A stretch of DNA of 16,447 nt, from assembly GCA_013360535.1 (NCBI GenBank), contig JABWBL010000020.1:1-16447 (forward strand), written 5' to 3'. The translations under genes were made by a program, and so were the position numbers. This stretch comes from Planctomycetaceae bacterium (GTDB lineage Bacteria > Planctomycetota > UBA1135 > GCA-002686595). This document shows positions 14,052 through 16,447 of this stretch, in pieces. Positions within the stretch are counted from its first letter, which is position 1. Every line of letters begins with the position of its first letter. The notes beneath the pieces were generated by a model that saw nothing but the letters and a program-made list of their open reading frames with translations, was not told where the DNA came from and ran no database searches.

Positions 14052-15149
14052 TCAGCGCTTGCGGCCGCAGCCGCCGCAGAAGCGGGCGTCGGGCGTGAGG
14101 GAAGCACCACACCCGGCGCAGAAGGCGTTGGGCGCGCTCGCCAGTTCCTTGCCGCAGGCCGAGCAGAACTTTCCGGGGCTGACCGAGCTGCCGCAGGCGC
14201 CGCAGGTCACCTTGGGCGTGGACGGAGCGGACGCTTCCGGGGCCGAAGGCCGCTGCGACTGGAGCATCTGCTGGGCCAGGCCGAGTCCGACGCCCAAGCC
14301 CGCCCCACCGAGCAGACCGCCGCCGCCCTCACCGCCGCCGCCCCCCTTCGCCATGCCTTCGCCGGCGCCGAGCATCGCCTTGCCGGCTGCGAACTTCTGG
14401 AAGCTGTCGACGCCCCCCACCGTGCGCAGGTAGGCCGCATCGGTGTAGAGCTTCTTCAGGTTCGCCGAGTCGCCTTCCGCAATCGCCACGACGAAGTTGC
14501 CCAGACGCGGGATCGCGAGGCCGTAGCTCGTCACGTGCTGGCCGAGACCGGCGAGCACATCGGCCTCGATCTCCTCGGTGTAGGCGCCGCTGGTGACGTC
14601 GAGCAGCGGCCAGCGGTTCTTGACGACGAGCTCGGCCACGCGGTCGCGCACGACCTTGAGCACCTGCTCCTTCATCCAGCCGGGCACCTGCTCGGGGTCG
14701 CTGCGCCCCATGCCGACCAGGCCCGTGATCAGCGCCGCCGGATCGACGACGCGGAAGGCGAACTCGCCGTGCACCATCGTCTCGACAGGCACGCCGGACT
14801 TGGGGTCCTCGACGTTGCCGATGCGCCCGCCGAACTTGTTGCTGACGTGCTCGCGCACGTTGACGAAGAACACCTCGGCGATGAACACGCGCCCGCCGGT
14901 GAAGGAGTCGACGAGGTTGGAGAGGAACGGCAGGTTGGCCGTGTCGAGCGTGTGCCGGCCGGGGCCGAGCGTCGCGACGACCTTGCCGTCGCGGAAGAAG
15001 ACGCACTTCTCGTCGGACTCGACGGTCAGCTGCGACTTCATCGGGATCGTCGGGTCGGGATGCTTCCAGACCACGAGCGGCTTCGCGTCGTCGGGACGCG
15101 CGATCATCATCTCGCCGACGCCGCGCTTCAGCCAATCCATCACACCCAT
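14052..15149 (-). CDS. SPFH-domain protein with two C-terminal zinc ribbons (YdjI-like)
   Basis: 365 residues. The N-terminal two-thirds is an SPFH (stomatin/prohibitin/flotillin-like) domain of the type annotated as 'virion core protein' or YdjI, with MDWLKRGVGEMMIARPDD at the start, VESDEKCVFFRDGKV, LGPGRHTLDTANLPFL and ALITGLVGMG. A glycine-rich linker (about 261-313) follows. Two Cys4 zinc ribbons come last: C316/C319/C329/C332 and C344/C347/C358/C361. Relatives sit on membranes or multimerise, and some are linked to envelope stress; the exact role is unknown. The start at 15149 has AAGGAG 7 nt upstream; an in-frame start at 15227 would add a basic, unconserved leader and was rejected. 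A long leader with a stable hairpin precedes it. The upstream lipoprotein gene is 216 bp away in the same direction. Confidence 0.9.
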   Translation of the reverse strand: MGVMDWLKRGVGEMMIARPDDAKPLVVWKHPDPTIPMKSQLTVESDEKCVFFRDGKVVATLGPGRHTLDTANLPFLSNLVDSFTGGRVFIAEVFFVNVREHVSNKFGGRIGNVEDPKSGVPVETMVHGEFAFRVVDPAALITGLVGMGRSDPEQVPGWMKEQVLKVVRDRVAELVVKNRWPLLDVTSGAYTEEIEADVLAGLGQHVTSYGLAIPRLGNFVVAIAEGDSANLKKLYTDAAYLRTVGGVDSFQKFAAGKAMLGAGEGMAKGGGGGEGGGGLLGGAGLGVGLGLAQQMLQSQRPSAPEASAPSTPKVTCGACGSSVSPGKFCSACGKELASAPNAFCAGCGASLTPDARFCGGCGRKR

Positions 15150-15156
15150 CGCCTTG

Positions 15157-15162
15157 CTCCTT
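15157..15162 (-). promoter_or_regulatory. Shine-Dalgarno sequence deciding the SPFH gene start
   Basis: AAGGAG on the minus strand, 7 nt from ATG 15149. It supports that start over the upstream in-frame ATG at 15227. Confidence 0.75.
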
Positions 15163-15204
15163 GCTCTCGTACGGGAAGAACTGCTGCGCCCCAACGGGCG
15201 GAAC

Positions 15205-15220
15205 GCGCGCTTACGCGCGC
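15205..15220 (-). promoter_or_regulatory. Hairpin with GUAA (GNRA-type) loop in the SPFH gene leader
   Basis: On the minus strand GCGCGC-GTAA-GCGCGC forms a 6-bp all-GC stem closed by a GNRA tetraloop, about 43 nt before the Shine-Dalgarno sequence. It could stabilise the mRNA or be a small regulatory element; no known riboswitch fits. It might also arise by chance in GC-rich DNA. Confidence 0.3.
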
Positions 15221-15365
15221 CCACCACCGGCCATTCACGGGTTTCCCCGCGCGGCCCGACAGGCTAGCAACCGCCGCGCGCTCCCCAAGAACCTGGCGCC
15301 GTTCAAGGTCTCGCTGTCCGGCGCCCTCGGCAGCCGGAGCGCTCGGACGCTTCCCGCGCGAACCC

Positions 15366-16088
15366 TCAGCGAATGCGGTTGTGCTTGCTGTACTCGCCGC
15401 AGCGCGCGGGATCGGGGACACCCTGCTCGTCCCAGAACATCCACGGGCCCTCGCGCAGGTTGTTGACGTAGGTGCCCTCCGCCGCAGGCTTGCCGTTCTC
15501 GTGCCAGTACTGCCACGGGCCCTCGGCCTGGCCCATGTGCAGCAGACCCGACGAGCGCATCTGGCCGTTGGTGTGGAATTCGATCCAGTCGCCTTCGCGC
15601 TGCCCCTCGGCGAAGTCGCCTTCGCGCAGGAGCATCCCGGTCTCCGTGTAGTAGCGCCAGTGGCCGGTGAGCTTGCCCCGCTCGTCGTAGCCACCTTCGC
15701 AGCGCAGCTGGCCGTTCTCGTACCAGGCCTTCATCGGACCGACGCGCGTGTACTTGCCGTCGGCCTCCTTGCGCTCGCTGCGTTCCGTCGCGAGCTGGCC
15801 GTTCTCGAAGTGCTCCTTCACGTTGACCACCTGCCCGACCTCGGCGTTCACCGGGGTCTGGATGCGGCCGAGCACCACCTTCGGCGGCGCGTCGGGACCG
15901 GCGGGAAGCGCGCTCGGATCCACGCTGTCGGGAGCCTTCGGCGTCTCGACGGCGGGCGTCTTGCCCGCGGCAGCGTCGGGTGCGGTCACCGAGCTCGCGG
16001 GAGTCTTCGGATCCGGAGCGACCTCGTCCTTGCAACCGGAGGCGACGAGCGGAATCAGGCAGGCGAAGAGGTGCAGCGGGCGCTTCAT
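15366..16088 (-). CDS. MORN-repeat (YwqK-like) lipoprotein
   Basis: 240 residues. MKRPLHLFACLIPLVASGC ends in a lipobox, so C19 would be lipid-modified and the protein membrane-anchored outside the cytoplasm. Residues about 20-80 are a Pro/Ala/Asp-rich linker. The rest consists of about six MORN-like repeats of the pattern W-x-x-Y/F-x-x-N-G-Q-x-x-x-E-G-x-Y, for example MKAWYENGQLRCEGGY, WIEFHTNGQMRSSG and WQYWHENGKPAAEGTY. Related proteins are often annotated as the 'YwqK family antitoxin', but no toxin is beside it, so that label should not be taken as function. The start at 16088 has GAGG 6 nt upstream; an in-frame Met at 16109 was rejected because it would lengthen the signal peptide unnaturally. 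A weak 7-bp stem at 15295-15325 may end its transcript. Confidence 0.85.
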   Translation of the reverse strand: MKRPLHLFACLIPLVASGCKDEVAPDPKTPASSVTAPDAAAGKTPAVETPKAPDSVDPSALPAGPDAPPKVVLGRIQTPVNAEVGQVVNVKEHFENGQLATERSERKEADGKYTRVGPMKAWYENGQLRCEGGYDERGKLTGHWRYYTETGMLLREGDFAEGQREGDWIEFHTNGQMRSSGLLHMGQAEGPWQYWHENGKPAAEGTYVNNLREGPWMFWDEQGVPDPARCGEYSKHNRIR

Positions 16089-16202
16089 GGGGATCCTCGT
16101 GGGAGCCAACTCCCATCGGACGACGGGCGGAAGATACTCCAGCGAAGGGCACCCCCGGAAACCTGTTCCCTGTCCGAGCCCGTCCGCTACCCTCGCCGCC
16201 CG

Positions 16203-16447
16203 ATGAGCACGTCCCCCGCTGCGAGCGTCCTCCCCGCCTCCACAGACCCCCGCCTCGCCCTGCGCGACCTGCCGCTCGACGGCGGCGGCGTGAAGCGCTC
16301 GGAATGCGCGAGCGCCTCCCGCGCCGTAGCCGGCGCCGGCCTGTTCGTGTTCCGGGTGCTGCTCGAAGACGGGCGGAAGTCCGCGCGAGCGGTGCTCGCC
16401 CCACGCGACGACCTCGCGCCGCTCAAGCTGGCGGAGGCGCCCCTGCA
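16203..16447 (+). CDS. Uncharacterised protein, 3'-truncated by the window edge
   Basis: An open frame starts at ATG 16203 (MSTSPAASVLPASTDPRLAL) and continues without a stop for 81 codons to the edge. Third positions are overwhelmingly G or C, as in the confirmed genes, which supports coding. The segment GLFVFRVLLEDGRKSARAV faintly recalls the DUF1015 family, but too little is visible for a call. It diverges from the MORN lipoprotein across 114 bp. No Shine-Dalgarno sequence is seen. Confidence 0.55.
   Translation, partial: MSTSPAASVLPASTDPRLALRDLPLDGGGVKRSECASASRAVAGAGLFVFRVLLEDGRKSARAVLAPRDDLAPLKLAEAPL

Noticed and set aside
15366..16088. Antitoxin of a toxin-antitoxin pair (YwqK label)
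   Set aside because: No toxin-like gene is next to it, and the protein is a lipoprotein with MORN repeats.

Overview
The window looks like chromosomal DNA of a high-GC bacterium, most likely a planctomycete (Planctomycetota). This rests on three observations. Two secreted proteins share a C-terminal domain that I recognise from planctomycete genomes. One of them also carries Asp/Cys/Asn repeats of the type D-C-N-Q-N-G-I-P-D-x-C-D, which are common in that phylum. Most left-hand genes lack a visible Shine-Dalgarno sequence, while three genes on the right have one. No insertion sequence, phage gene, tRNA, rRNA or CRISPR array was seen.

Left part (1-5400): the 3' end of a sigma-54-dependent regulator (GSFTGA loop, Walker B, Fis-type HTH) is followed by a perfect 12-bp hairpin that begins at its stop codon. 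Next is a polyphosphate module. A Ppx/GppA phosphatase (964-2460, +) and polyphosphate kinase PPK1 (2474-4735, -) meet tail to tail with 13 nt between them. Divergent from ppk is a SixA-type phosphohistidine phosphatase (4926-5396), with a class I SAM methyltransferase 6 nt after it. The 190-bp ppk/sixA divergent region contains palindromes and a candidate promoter.

Middle (6200-9911): a 93-aa stand-alone KaiB-like protein overlaps by GTGA a 686-aa PAS-PAS-GGDEF-EAL protein whose cyclase, I-site and phosphodiesterase motifs are all intact. The KaiB-like fold and the c-di-GMP enzyme therefore form a translationally coupled pair, which is the most unusual arrangement in the window. It is followed, convergent with a 24-nt overlap, by an APC-family amino-acid permease.

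Right part (9912-16447): a secreted PQQ-type glucose/sorbosone dehydrogenase with four calcium-loop-like repeats and the shared C-terminal domain converges on a second secreted cysteine-rich protein with the same domain. Each has its own strong intrinsic terminator, with about 390 bp of gene-free pyrimidine-rich DNA between them. Then, on the minus strand, come an SPFH-domain protein with two zinc ribbons (hairpin with GNRA-type loop in its leader) and a MORN-repeat lipoprotein. A divergent reading frame runs off the right edge.

The functional themes are polyphosphate and phospho-signalling on the left, c-di-GMP signalling in the middle, and cell-envelope or secreted proteins on the right. 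Functions are inferred from family motifs read by eye, with no database search.
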